64,000 bases of DNA from Kitasatospora sp. DSM 101779 (lineage in GTDB: Bacteria; Actinomycetota; Actinomycetes; Streptomycetales; Streptomycetaceae): the NCBI RefSeq assembly GCF_025655475.1, contig NZ_JAHTIK010000001.1, positions 7,069,513-7,133,512 of the forward strand. Reading direction: 5' to 3'. The notes under the pieces are model-generated. The model was not told where the DNA came from and did no database searches. It worked only from the letters and a program-made list of their open reading frames with translations. Of the stretch, positions 49,887 to 57,943 are shown one piece after another; the first letter of the stretch is position 1; the number at the start of each line of letters is the position of its first letter. The translations under genes and the position numbers were made by a program.

Positions 49887-50596
49887 TCAACGGGCCGCCG
49901 CGCCCGGGTCCGGCGCTGGAGCCCGGACCACCTCGACGGCCGCGGCCATCGGCACCTCGCCGCAGGACGGCCCGACCAGCACCGTGAACACGCCCCTTTC
50001 GGCCGGCCAGCGCCGCTCCTCCACCGGCCAGTGGGCCAGTGCCCGCGGTGCGACCTCGATCCGGGCCGCCGCCCGCCGCCCGGGCTCGGCCCGGACGGCC
50101 GCGAACCCGGCCAGCCGGCGCACCGGCCGCTCCGCCGCACTGCCGGGCCGCGCCAGGTACACCTGCACCACCTCGCGCGAGACCCGCCGGCCGGTGCGTC
50201 GATCGCGGCATCCAGGGTGAGCCGCTCCGTCTCGGACTCGTTGCCGATGTAGTGCCTGGCCGTCGCGGAGACCCCGCCGCCCTGCGCCCCGCGGATGTAC
50301 GCGGCTCTGATCCGGCCGGTGAGCAGCGGGTCCTCGGCGAAGCACTCGAAGTTCCGGCCGGCGTACGGGGAACGGTGCAGGTTGAGGGTCGGTGCGAGCC
50401 GCATGTCGACGCCCTTGCGGCGGGCCTCGGCGGCCAGCACCGCGCCGAGCTCCTCGACGAGTTGCTCGTCCCAGCTGGCGCCCATCGCGGTGGGGGAGGG
50501 CAGGGCGAGCGCGGTGTCGGTCTCGTTCCAGTGCTCGCCGCGGACGCCGATCGGCCCGTCCGAGGTGGGGCCCGTCTCGCCGCCGACCACCTGCAC
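49887..50596 (-). pseudogene. GH3 beta-glucosidase remnant with internal deletion
   Basis: The right part (about 50215-50596) encodes a GH3 N-terminal domain piece (SDGPIGVRGE ... GVDMRLAPTLNLHRSPYAGRNF ... RHYIGNESETERLTLD). The left part (49887 to about 50205), in another frame, encodes the C-terminal fibronectin-like domain (REVVQVYLARPG ... RLAGFAAV). The middle of the enzyme, including the catalytic nucleophile domain and most of the barrel, is missing, and the first codons are gone too. It is a clear relic. Confidence 0.85.
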
Positions 50597-50613
50597 GCCG
50601 CGGCCGCCGCCGG

Positions 50614-51063
50614 GTGGTCACCATCGCCGGCCCGCCCGCCGTGCGCGCCGCCCGCGACCGGCCGGACGGCTTCCACGAGGCGATGGCCCGCCACGGCATG
50701 CCCTACCTGCCGCACGCCGAGGCCGACTTCACCCAGGCCGGCGGCGAGCGGGCGATGGCCCGCCTGCTCGTCGAACACCCGGACCTCGACGGGGTGTTCG
50801 CCGCCAACGACCTGATGGCGCAGGGCGCCGTGGCGGTGCTGCGCGACCACGGCCTGCGGGTGCCGGAGGACGTCGCGGTGGTCGGCTCCGACGACAGCGG
50901 TGCGGCCACCGCCGGTCGGCCGCCGCTCACCACCGTCCGGCAGCCGGTGGAGGAGATGGCGGCCGAGATGGACCGCATCCTGCTGGACGTGCTGGCCCGC
51001 CCCGGCCGGGGCGCCACCTCGGTAATCTCCGAGCCGGAGCTGGTCGTGCGCCGGTCGTCCTGA
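50614..51063 (+). pseudogene. LacI-family regulator, C-terminal remnant
   Basis: About 149 codons encode the last part of a LacI sugar-binding domain (VVTIAGP ... FTQAGGERAMARLLVEHPDLDGVFAANDLMAQGA ... PEDVAVVGSDD ... PLTTVRQP ... ELVVRRSS). The whole DNA-binding domain and the first half of the effector domain are absent. It abuts, head to head, the truncated GH3 gene. A GTG at 50614 could still be used but would not give a DNA-binding protein. Confidence 0.85.
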
Positions 51064-51078
51064 TCCACTGTCAGGCTC

Positions 51079-51101
51079 ATGTGGAATCAAGTCCTCCACA
51101 T
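51079..51101. promoter_or_regulatory. Inverted repeat upstream of the capA-like gene
   Basis: ATGTGGA (51079-51085) and TCCACAT (51095-51101) form a 7-bp inverted repeat. It lies just after the LacI remnant and about 90 bp before the CapA start; it may be an operator or a weak hairpin. Confidence 0.3.
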
Positions 51102-51190
51102 TTGTGCGCGAGTTATGGGGATCATGCGGATGGTTGTGCGGATCATGTCGTAGAGTTGGCGCGTACAGTTCGATGACCGGGGGGATTGTC

Positions 51191-52342
51191 GTGCGCCGTG
51201 CCGCGCCTGCTGCTGTGCTCGTGCTGGGCCTGGCCTGCCTGACGTCCTGCGGCAGTCCGTCCGGCCCGGCCGCCGACCGCGTCACCCCCGCCGGAGCCAC
51301 GGCGGCCGCGCCCGCCGCCTCGGGCTCTGCCGGCCCTGCCGCGTCCGGCGCCCCGTCCGACCCGGCCGCCCCCTCCGACTCCGCTGCGGCGGGCGGCACC
51401 ATCACCGTCGCCTTCGCCGGGGACGTGCACTTCGAGGGCCGGACGGAGGCCCGCCTCGCCGGCGGCCCCGACACCGCACTCGGCCCGATCTCCCGCACGC
51501 TCGCGGCCGCCGACCTGGCGGTGCTCAACCTGGAGACGGCGATCACCGGCCGCGGCGCGCCCGAGCCCAAGACCTACACCTTCCGCACCAGCCCCAAGGC
51601 GCTGCAGACGCTGCGCGACGCCGGGGTGGACGTGGTCTCGTTGGCCAACAACCACGCCGTCGACTTCGGTGCCGACGGCCTCGCCGACACGCTCGCCGCC
51701 AAGGCCTCCTCGCCGATCCCGGTGGTCGGCTTCGGCCGCAACGCGCAGGAGGCGTACGCCCCGTACGTGACGACCGTCAAGGGCGTGAAGGTCGCGGTGC
51801 TCGCCGCCAGCCAGGTCCAGGACCTCACCAACCAGAAGTGGCGGGCCGGTTCGGCCAAGGCCGGGATCGCCTCCGCCCTCGACCCGGCCGCGCTCGTCCG
51901 GGCCGTCGGCGAGGCCAAGCGCCAGGCCCCGGTCGTCCTGGTCTACCTGCACTGGGGCGAGGAGGGGCACACCTGTCCGACCGGCGCCCAGACCGACCTC
52001 GCCCGCAAGCTCTCCGCGGCGGGCGCCACCGCGGTGGTCGGCACCCACGCCCACACCATGCTGGGCTCCGGCATGCTCGGCGACACCTACGTGGCGTACG
52101 GCTTCGGCAACTTCCTCTGGTACGGCACCTCGAACTACACCGACTCCGACGAGACCGGCGTCACCACCCTCACCCTGAGCGGGGACGGCCGCACCGTCGG
52201 CGAACGGTTCACCCCCGCGCACATCGACAAGCGCGGTGTCCCGGTGCCGCAGTCCGGTGCCGCCGCGACCGCCGCCCAGCAGCGCCGCGACCGGCTGCGC
52301 ACCTGCACCGGCCTCGCCCCGGCGCCCGCGGCCCGGGACTGA
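51191..52342 (+). CDS. CapA-family lipoprotein
   Basis: A 383-residue lipoprotein with lipobox cysteine C20 (LTSC), an Ala/Pro/Ser linker, and a CapA/PgsA-type metallophosphatase-like domain (from about residue 75): VAFAGDVHFEG, LNLETAI, SLANNHAVDFG and GTHAHTM. Related proteins serve in poly-gamma-glutamate synthesis, but here capB/capC are absent, so the role is open. GTG 51191 follows GGGGGG at seven bases; ATG 51173 is an alternative. Confidence 0.88.
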   Translation: MRRAAPAAVLVLGLACLTSCGSPSGPAADRVTPAGATAAAPAASGSAGPAASGAPSDPAAPSDSAAAGGTITVAFAGDVHFEGRTEARLAGGPDTALGPISRTLAAADLAVLNLETAITGRGAPEPKTYTFRTSPKALQTLRDAGVDVVSLANNHAVDFGADGLADTLAAKASSPIPVVGFGRNAQEAYAPYVTTVKGVKVAVLAASQVQDLTNQKWRAGSAKAGIASALDPAALVRAVGEAKRQAPVVLVYLHWGEEGHTCPTGAQTDLARKLSAAGATAVVGTHAHTMLGSGMLGDTYVAYGFGNFLWYGTSNYTDSDETGVTTLTLSGDGRTVGERFTPAHIDKRGVPVPQSGAAATAAQQRRDRLRTCTGLAPAPAARD

Positions 52343-52479
52343 CCTGCCGGGCCACGCCCCCGACCCGGCCGCGGCCGGGCCCCCGATCGGCCGTGCCCAC
52401 GCACGGGTGCGGCCGCGGAACCGCTGGGGCGCGGCGTGAGCAGCCCTGAACGCTCACGCCGCCCAGCGGCCCGCACTCC

Positions 52480-52896
52480 TCACGTCCGGCGTCCGCCGGG
52501 CCCGGCCGCGGCCAGCGGGCCATCCTGCGGGGTCGGGCGGTAGGCCCGTTCGTGCCACCAGGAGCCGTCGACCTCGACCTGCTCCCATTCCGCGGTGCGG
52601 CGCAGGATGTGCGCGGTGATCCGCTCCGGCAGCCGGACGGCGTGCTCGCGCACGTAGTGCGCGAGGCCGGAGGGCCACAGGTACTCGCCGTCGGTGAACT
52701 CGGCGGATCCGTTGACCTCGCCGCAGATGCGGCACCGGGAGACGCCGAGGAACTGGCGTGCGACGTGTCCCTGCTCCAAGTAGTCGGCGACCTCGGAGCG
52801 TTCCCACATCTCCCAGTCCGGGTCCACCAGCGCCGCGGGGTCGGGCAGGTCCGGGCTCTCGGGCGAGCACCAGTATCCGAACAGCGTCAGCCTCAC
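52480..52896 (-). CDS. Conserved hypothetical protein with a Cys-X2-Cys motif
   Basis: A 138-residue soluble protein. CRICGEVNGSAEFTDGEYLWP (Cys-x2-Cys) and a following HYVREH segment could bind zinc. I recognise it only as a conserved actinobacterial type. The GTG has a strong GGAGGGAGGGG upstream. Confidence 0.7.
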   Translation of the reverse strand: MRLTLFGYWCSPESPDLPDPAALVDPDWEMWERSEVADYLEQGHVARQFLGVSRCRICGEVNGSAEFTDGEYLWPSGLAHYVREHAVRLPERITAHILRRTAEWEQVEVDGSWWHERAYRPTPQDGPLAAAGPGGRRT

Positions 52897-53000
52897 GGCA
52901 CGCCCCTCCCTCCCGGGCGACGGCCACGCTCCTGACGCCCGCTCACATTCGGCGATGTGAGGGGAAGCCTGCGACAGGTGCCGGGTGCACGTCAACGGCT

Positions 53001-53049
53001 GGGCCCTCTCTTTCGGATCGCGCCCGGCAGGATCCGGAAGAGAGGGCCC
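53001..53049 (-). terminator. Terminator of the S4-domain gene
   Basis: GGGCCCTCTCTTTCGGATC (53001-53019) pairs with GATCCGGAAGAGAGGGCCC (53031-53049) with one mismatch, a 19-bp stem. It sits just after the stop at 53055 on the minus strand. Confidence 0.8.
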
Positions 53050-53054
53050 GGGCA

Positions 53055-53429
53055 TCAGGAACCGCGCAGACGCTCGATCTCCCGGCGGTCGCGCTTGGTC
53101 GGTCGGCCGGTGCCGCGGTCGCGCAGGGCCGTCGGCGCGGCGAACTCGCGCGGCGGCGGGGGCGGCGAGTGGTCGACGTAGCACTGCGCCGCGATCTCGG
53201 CGCCGACCCGCTTGCGGATCAGCCGGGAGACCACGACGACCCGCTCCCGGCCGTCGTACCGCAGCCGGACCTCGTCCCCGGGCTTCACCGTCTGCGCGGG
53301 CTTGGCCCGTTCGTCGTTCACCCGCACGTGTCCGGCCCGGCAGGCCGCCGAGGCCATCGAACGCGTCTTCAGCAGCCGGACCGACCAGATCCAGCTGTCC
53401 ACCCGTACCGGGCCCTCGTCCTCCGCCAT
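53055..53429 (-). CDS. S4-domain RNA-binding protein (Hsp15-like)
   Basis: A 124-residue Hsp15/HslR homolog: VRVDSWIWSVRLLKTRSMASAACRAGHVRVND is the S4 domain, GDEVRLR follows, and the C-terminus is basic. It probably binds stalled 50S subunits. A TAGGCT -10 box ends six bases before the ATG (53436-53441), giving a leaderless mRNA. Confidence 0.92.
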   Translation of the reverse strand: MAEDEGPVRVDSWIWSVRLLKTRSMASAACRAGHVRVNDERAKPAQTVKPGDEVRLRYDGRERVVVVSRLIRKRVGAEIAAQCYVDHSPPPPPREFAAPTALRDRGTGRPTKRDRREIERLRGS

Positions 53430-53435
53430 ACCCCG

Positions 53436-53441
53436 AGCCTA
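53436..53441 (-). promoter_or_regulatory. -10 box (TAGGCT), leaderless S4-domain gene
   Basis: On the minus strand TAGGCT is followed by six bases and the ATG at 53429, with no room for a ribosome binding site. Confidence 0.5.
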
Positions 53442-53591
53442 GACGCCGTCCCGACCCGCGCCGAAACCCCGGCACCGCGGTGGCCCCGCACACCGGCCGG
53501 TCGTTGCACAACGTGCCCGGTCCGGCACGGCAGGTTAGCCTGACGGGAGGACCGCCGCACCGGTGGTCCAACCGCCGAAAGGACGCCCGCG

Positions 53592-53906
53592 GTGTTCGTG
53601 CCCGACGAGAGTGAGCCCCTGTCCGACCGCTGTGCCCGCCCCGCCGACCTGCGGCACGCGGTCGGCACCCGGGACGTGTTCCCGATCGGTGAGCCGGCCG
53701 GCGGCGCGGGCCACCCGCACCACCGGGACGCACCCCGCCTGGTCGTCGAGTGGGACGGCCGCACCTGGCAGCCCGTGGCGATCGCCGACAGCTGGGCCGC
53801 CGCCCACCAGATGATCGTCGGCGACGGGCGGCCCCCGGTCTTCCCACAGGTCTCCGGCCGGCTGCCGGTGTTCCGGCCCGAGCCGCGCGGCCGCCACAAC
53901 GACTGA
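53592..53906 (+). CDS. Hypothetical protein, DUF6087-like
   Basis: A 104-residue protein rich in His and Pro with LVVEWDGRTWQPVAIADSWAAAH, resembling small streptomycete DUF6087-like proteins. The start is a GTG. I am unsure of the family and see no motif of known function. Confidence 0.5.
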   Translation: MFVPDESEPLSDRCARPADLRHAVGTRDVFPIGEPAGGAGHPHHRDAPRLVVEWDGRTWQPVAIADSWAAAHQMIVGDGRPPVFPQVSGRLPVFRPEPRGRHND

Positions 53907-54012
53907 GCCGTGTGCCCCGCCGGGCCGACCGGCCCGGCCGCTACGCACAACGGGTGGTCGTCGGGGCCCGGCGCGGCCCCGCCGTGCGTGCCCGCACCGC
54001 ATCGAGGTGACC

Positions 54013-54459
54013 ATGGCCGCTATGAGCCCTGACCGCGCACCGGGCCCGGCCCGGACCCCGTACGAGATCGCCAATGCCGTGGGCGAGGAGATCCGCGTCC
54101 TCAACCACCGGACCGCCGTGGGAATCGGGGCCTTCCCCGACCCGACCAGCGTGCACGACGTGGTGACGGCGCTGCACGCGATCCTCTTCCACCTGCCGCA
54201 GGCGCTGGCGCAGGCCGCCGCCGGGCTCGCCGCGATCCCCGCGGGGGAGATCAAGGTGGCGCTGCCCGACGGCGAGGGGGACACCTCGGCCGCCCGGCAG
54301 GCCCGGGTCTCCGAAGAGCTGGCACGGGCCGCCGAGACCCTGGAGGTCGCCCGGGCGCACGTCGCGGCCGCCTCCGCCTTCACCAGCGGCCTGGACCGCA
54401 CCGTCCCGATCGTGGACGACGACCCGCTGGACGACCTGGTCGCCGCCTTCCACGACTGA
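54013..54459 (+). CDS. Conserved hypothetical protein
   Basis: A 148-residue helical protein with PYEIANAVGEEIRVLNHRT, a HDVVTALHAILFHLPQALAQAAAGL helix and a C-terminal acidic DDDPLDDLVAAF. Unrecognised. The in-frame GTG at 54007 is an alternative; GAGGTGA before the ATG looks like a ribosome binding site. Confidence 0.6.
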   Translation: MAAMSPDRAPGPARTPYEIANAVGEEIRVLNHRTAVGIGAFPDPTSVHDVVTALHAILFHLPQALAQAAAGLAAIPAGEIKVALPDGEGDTSAARQARVSEELARAAETLEVARAHVAAASAFTSGLDRTVPIVDDDPLDDLVAAFHD

Positions 54460-54489
54460 TCCGGCCCGTCCAGGACGAAGCAGCGGTGA

Positions 54490-54906
54490 TCAGTCCTCCG
54501 GGAGCGCCGCCACGTACACCCAGGCGCCGTCCAGCCGGACGAAGGTGCTGTGCTCCTCCATGGCCCCCGGCTCGCCGCCGTCCGTGAAGTGCGCCCGGAA
54601 CCGCACCGTCCCGGCGGTGTGGAACGGCCCGCCCTCCGTCGTCCCCAGGACCTCCAGCCCCGTCCAGTGCAGCCCCGGGTCGAACCCGATCCGGGGCGGC
54701 CTGGTGTCCGGGTGCCAGGTGCGCAGCAGGTAGAGCCCGTCCTGGACGGCGAAGGCGCTGTAGCGCGAGCGCATCAGCTGCTCCGCGGTGCCCGCCGCCG
54801 CCTCGCCGCGGTGTAGCCGTCCGCAGCAGCCGCCGTAGGGCCCGCCCAGGCCGCACGGGCAGGGGTCGGCGGGGGAGAATCGGGGGTGGCGGCGGCGCTT
54901 CGACAT
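54490..54906 (-). CDS. YchJ-family metal-binding protein
   Basis: A 138-residue YchJ/UPF0225 protein. A Cys-rich head (C16, C18, C27, C28: PCPCG ... GGCCG) forms a SEC-C-like zinc site, followed by the RSRYSAFAVQDGLYLLRTWHP core and a beta-rich tail. Convergent with the hypothetical gene to its left. Function unknown. Confidence 0.9.
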   Translation of the reverse strand: MSKRRRHPRFSPADPCPCGLGGPYGGCCGRLHRGEAAAGTAEQLMRSRYSAFAVQDGLYLLRTWHPDTRPPRIGFDPGLHWTGLEVLGTTEGGPFHTAGTVRFRAHFTDGGEPGAMEEHSTFVRLDGAWVYVAALPED

Positions 54907-55028
54907 GCGTCCCATTCTGCCGGTCGCGCCGCCCGCCCCCGGAACTCGGGGCCGGGTGCTGCAACTGCCCGGCCGCGGCCCACGTCTCTTCGGGTGAGGG
55001 ATCCAGGCGCGGCCCGAGGAGGCGCATC

Positions 55029-55613
55029 ATGCGACGGTGGATCACGATCCCGATGGCACTCGTTCTCGCCGGCACCGGTGCCGTGGTGGTACCGGCCGCG
55101 GCATCCGCGACAACACCTGCGGCGACGGTGACCACATGCCCGACCGGTTGGGGCAGCCTGCCGAAGGCAGCGAACCCCGCCACCGGGCAGCACCCGCTGA
55201 CCAACATCCGCACCGGCCAGCATCCGTGCTGGGACCGCATGGTGCTCGACATCCCCGGCACGACGCCCGCCGGCCACGTGGGCTACCGCGTCCAGTACGT
55301 CCCGTCGCTGATCCAGGACGGTTCGGGCCGGACGATCCCGGTGAGCGGCGGCGCGATCCTCGAGATCGTGGTCGTGGCACCGTCCTACGACCCGTCGACC
55401 GGTGCGCCGGTCTACCCGGCGAAGGCCGGCCAGTCGCTGCCCGGTGTGAACCTCAGCGGCTACCGCACCTTCAAGGACGCCAAGTTCGGCGGCAGCTTCG
55501 AGGGCCAGAGCCAGGTGGGCCTCGGTGTGCGGGCCCGACTGCCCTTCCGGGTCTTCCAGTTGGACAACCGACTGGTGATCGACGTGGCGCACAGCTGGAA
55601 CGCCACCTTCTGA
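55029..55613 (+). CDS. Secreted AMIN-like domain protein
   Basis: A 194-residue secreted protein with signal peptide (about 1-27). The mature part has DRMVLDIPGTTPAGHVGYRVQYV and FRVFQLDNRLVIDVAH, the AMIN-like core of actinobacterial secreted proteins, which may contact cell-wall polymers. A terminator follows. Function unknown. Confidence 0.75.
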   Translation: MRRWITIPMALVLAGTGAVVVPAAASATTPAATVTTCPTGWGSLPKAANPATGQHPLTNIRTGQHPCWDRMVLDIPGTTPAGHVGYRVQYVPSLIQDGSGRTIPVSGGAILEIVVVAPSYDPSTGAPVYPAKAGQSLPGVNLSGYRTFKDAKFGGSFEGQSQVGLGVRARLPFRVFQLDNRLVIDVAHSWNATF

Positions 55614-55643
55614 GCCCTACGGGCACGGCACGGGTGAACACAG

Positions 55644-55677
55644 GCTCCCCGGCCGGGTGCGGACCCGGCCGGGGAGC
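55644..55677. terminator. Strong bidirectional terminator
   Basis: GCTCCCCGGCCGGGT (55644-55658) and ACCCGGCCGGGGAGC (55663-55677) form a perfect 15-bp stem with a 4-nt loop between convergent genes. Confidence 0.85.
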
Positions 55678-55694
55678 GTTCGTGCGGTCGAGGC

Positions 55695-57911
55695 CTACGG
55701 GAAGGCGACCAGGTTCGCCACGTTCGACGAGGAGTTGGACGGGCCCCCGGTCGAGTCGATCACGTGGTTGATGGTGCCGGTGCCGCCCAGCGACACGGTC
55801 ACCATGTCGTGGAAGCGCACCCCGGAGCGGTCCGGCGCCTCGAGGGCGTGCTCGGCCACCACCGACGGGTCGGCGTTGAAGTAGCAGTAGCTGCCGAGCC
55901 CCCATGCCTCGTGGTTGGTCACCGAGTCGGCGACCTTGTAGGCGGCGTAGCCGCGGGTCGCACCGTTCATCCAGGCCGACTGGTTCGGCGGGTCGTACGG
56001 CATCTCGTTCTGGAAGAAGTACGTCCGGCCGCCGTTGCCGTTCCAGACCACCTGGGTCTGCTGGTAGTGCTCGACGAACAGGCCGTACACGGTGACGTTG
56101 GCGCCGTTGACGGTCAGGCCGTTGGCGGCGGTGTTGCTCGTCCAGCCGACGCCGCTGCCGTGGTCGGCGCGCCAGATCCACATGTGGTCGCCGACGACGT
56201 TGTTGCTGTTCACCACCAGCGACTGGGTGGCCCGGCCGACGCCCGCGCCGCCGACCCGGAAGAACACGTCGTGCAGTGAGGTCGGGTTCGCGGAGTGGTC
56301 GGCGGCGGACCCGGCCGGGCCGACCTGCATCAGCATCGCGGAGTTGGTGGTGCCGGCGTCGATCAGCAGGCCGGCCACCTTCACCCCGTCCACGTCGGCG
56401 ACGGTCATCGCGGTGACGCCGTTGTCCGGGACGAGCGTGGCCAGGCCCAGGCCCAGCACCACGGTGTCCGCACGGGTCACGTCGATCGCCCGGTCGAGGT
56501 GGTAGACGCCCGGGGTGAACAGCAGGTTCCTGCCCTGGCCGAGCGCGGCGTTGATGTCGGCGGCGGTGGCACCGGGCTTCACGATGAAGAACTGGTCGAT
56601 CGGCAGTGAGCCGCCCTGCTGCGCCCCGCCCGCCCAGGTGGTGCCGCTGCTGCTGCTGCGCAGCGCCGGGACGAACACCTTGTAGGCGCCGGCCCCGTCC
56701 ACGTACAGGAAGGGCTTCTCGCGGACGACCGGGGTCCGGTCGACGGTGGTGTAGGGCGGGCTGGGAAAGGAGTTCGCCGGGGCGTTGACGTCGCCGACGA
56801 AGACCATGTTCCAGTTGGAGCCCGTCCAGCTGCCCCACTGGGTGTTCCGGGAGAGCCACTGCTGCTGGGAGCCGGAGCGGACCTGGCCGTCGATCTTCGA
56901 GTCGGCGATGAAGCCGCCGCTCGACCAGCCGCCGTCGTCCAGCTGGAGGTTGCCGCGGACGTGCATCCGCCGGTACGGCGCGGCCTGCGAGACGGCCCAG
57001 CGGTCGGTGCCGCCCGTGGGGTTGACCGAGAGGTTCTCCGCGGAGCGCCAGAAGTTCTGGGTGGCGTTGCCCTGGAACCAGTCCGCCTCGGCGTGCACGG
57101 CGCCGTTGATCGTGACGTCGTCGGGGGAGAGGCCGAGCCCGGCGACCTGGGTGTAGAAGCCGACGTTGGCGTCCACGCCGTAGCTGCCGGGTTTGAACAG
57201 CAGGGCCTGGCGCTGGGCGCCGAACTGATTGGTCTCCTGCTGGGAGAAGACCGAGTTCAGCTTCGCCTGGATTGTCGAGGCGGGCATCGACGGGTCGAAG
57301 ACCGTCACGTTGGGCCCGAAGTCCGGGGTGCCGGGCGGGTTCTGGCTGCCGCTGCCGAAGGAGAAGGACTGCGCGGCCGTCCCGTTGCAGGTCCACTGCT
57401 GGAGCTGGACGGCGTCCGCGGTGGAGGCGCTCGGCACGTCCAGGCACTTGCCGCTGTTGCGGTTGACGAAGTGGTAGGCGCCGCCGGCCTCGGCGACCGC
57501 CTGCCACTGCTGGTTGAGGCCGCCGCCGTACGTCCAGAGCTGGATCTTCGCGCCGTCCGCGGTGGACACGTCGGTGACGTCGAGCACCTTGCTGGTGTCG
57601 TTCCGGGCGTTGATGCGGACGTAGCCGCCACCGGCGTCCTGGAACTGCCACTGCTGGGCGCCGGTGCCGTTGCAGCCGTACTGCTGCACGGCGGTCCCGT
57701 TGGCGGTCGCGGCGGCCGCGGCGTCCACGCACTTGCCGCTGTGCTGCGCGACGAGGGCGGTGGATCCGGTGGGCAGGCCGGCGGCCTGCGCCGCCTGGCC
57801 CTGGACGAGCAGCACGGCGGTGGACGCCGAGGCGATCAGGCCGACGGCGGTGACCAGCGGCAGGGCCCGGCGCCGGGCGTGCGCCCGCCGGTGCACGGGT
57901 GGGGTTGGCAT
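55695..57911 (-). CDS. Secreted ricin-lectin / beta-helix (GH55-like) protein
   Basis: A 738-residue secreted protein. Signal peptide to about residue 42, a ricin-type lectin (about 48-185; QQWQFQ and NQQWQAV QxW repeats), and a right-handed beta-helix region (about 200-738) like GH55/pectate-lyase-fold proteins, with VDANVGFYTQVAGLGLSPDDV and GVYHLDRAIDV. Streptomycete homologs are often named adenylyl cyclase; I see no cyclase motif. The most likely role is polysaccharide binding and cleavage (beta-1,3-glucan would fit GH55). It lies 32 bp after the chitinase and is probably in its operon. Confidence 0.8.
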   Translation of the reverse strand: MPTPPVHRRAHARRRALPLVTAVGLIASASTAVLLVQGQAAQAAGLPTGSTALVAQHSGKCVDAAAAATANGTAVQQYGCNGTGAQQWQFQDAGGGYVRINARNDTSKVLDVTDVSTADGAKIQLWTYGGGLNQQWQAVAEAGGAYHFVNRNSGKCLDVPSASTADAVQLQQWTCNGTAAQSFSFGSGSQNPPGTPDFGPNVTVFDPSMPASTIQAKLNSVFSQQETNQFGAQRQALLFKPGSYGVDANVGFYTQVAGLGLSPDDVTINGAVHAEADWFQGNATQNFWRSAENLSVNPTGGTDRWAVSQAAPYRRMHVRGNLQLDDGGWSSGGFIADSKIDGQVRSGSQQQWLSRNTQWGSWTGSNWNMVFVGDVNAPANSFPSPPYTTVDRTPVVREKPFLYVDGAGAYKVFVPALRSSSSGTTWAGGAQQGGSLPIDQFFIVKPGATAADINAALGQGRNLLFTPGVYHLDRAIDVTRADTVVLGLGLATLVPDNGVTAMTVADVDGVKVAGLLIDAGTTNSAMLMQVGPAGSAADHSANPTSLHDVFFRVGGAGVGRATQSLVVNSNNVVGDHMWIWRADHGSGVGWTSNTAANGLTVNGANVTVYGLFVEHYQQTQVVWNGNGGRTYFFQNEMPYDPPNQSAWMNGATRGYAAYKVADSVTNHEAWGLGSYCYFNADPSVVAEHALEAPDRSGVRFHDMVTVSLGGTGTINHVIDSTGGPSNSSSNVANLVAFP

Positions 57912-57943
57912 GGGGATCGCTCCTGTTCTGTCGGGGCGCGGCG

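Noticed and set aside
55695..57911. Adenylyl cyclase name often given to such proteins
   Set aside because: No cyclase catalytic motif is visible; signal peptide, lectin and beta-helix pattern suggest an extracellular polysaccharide-acting protein.
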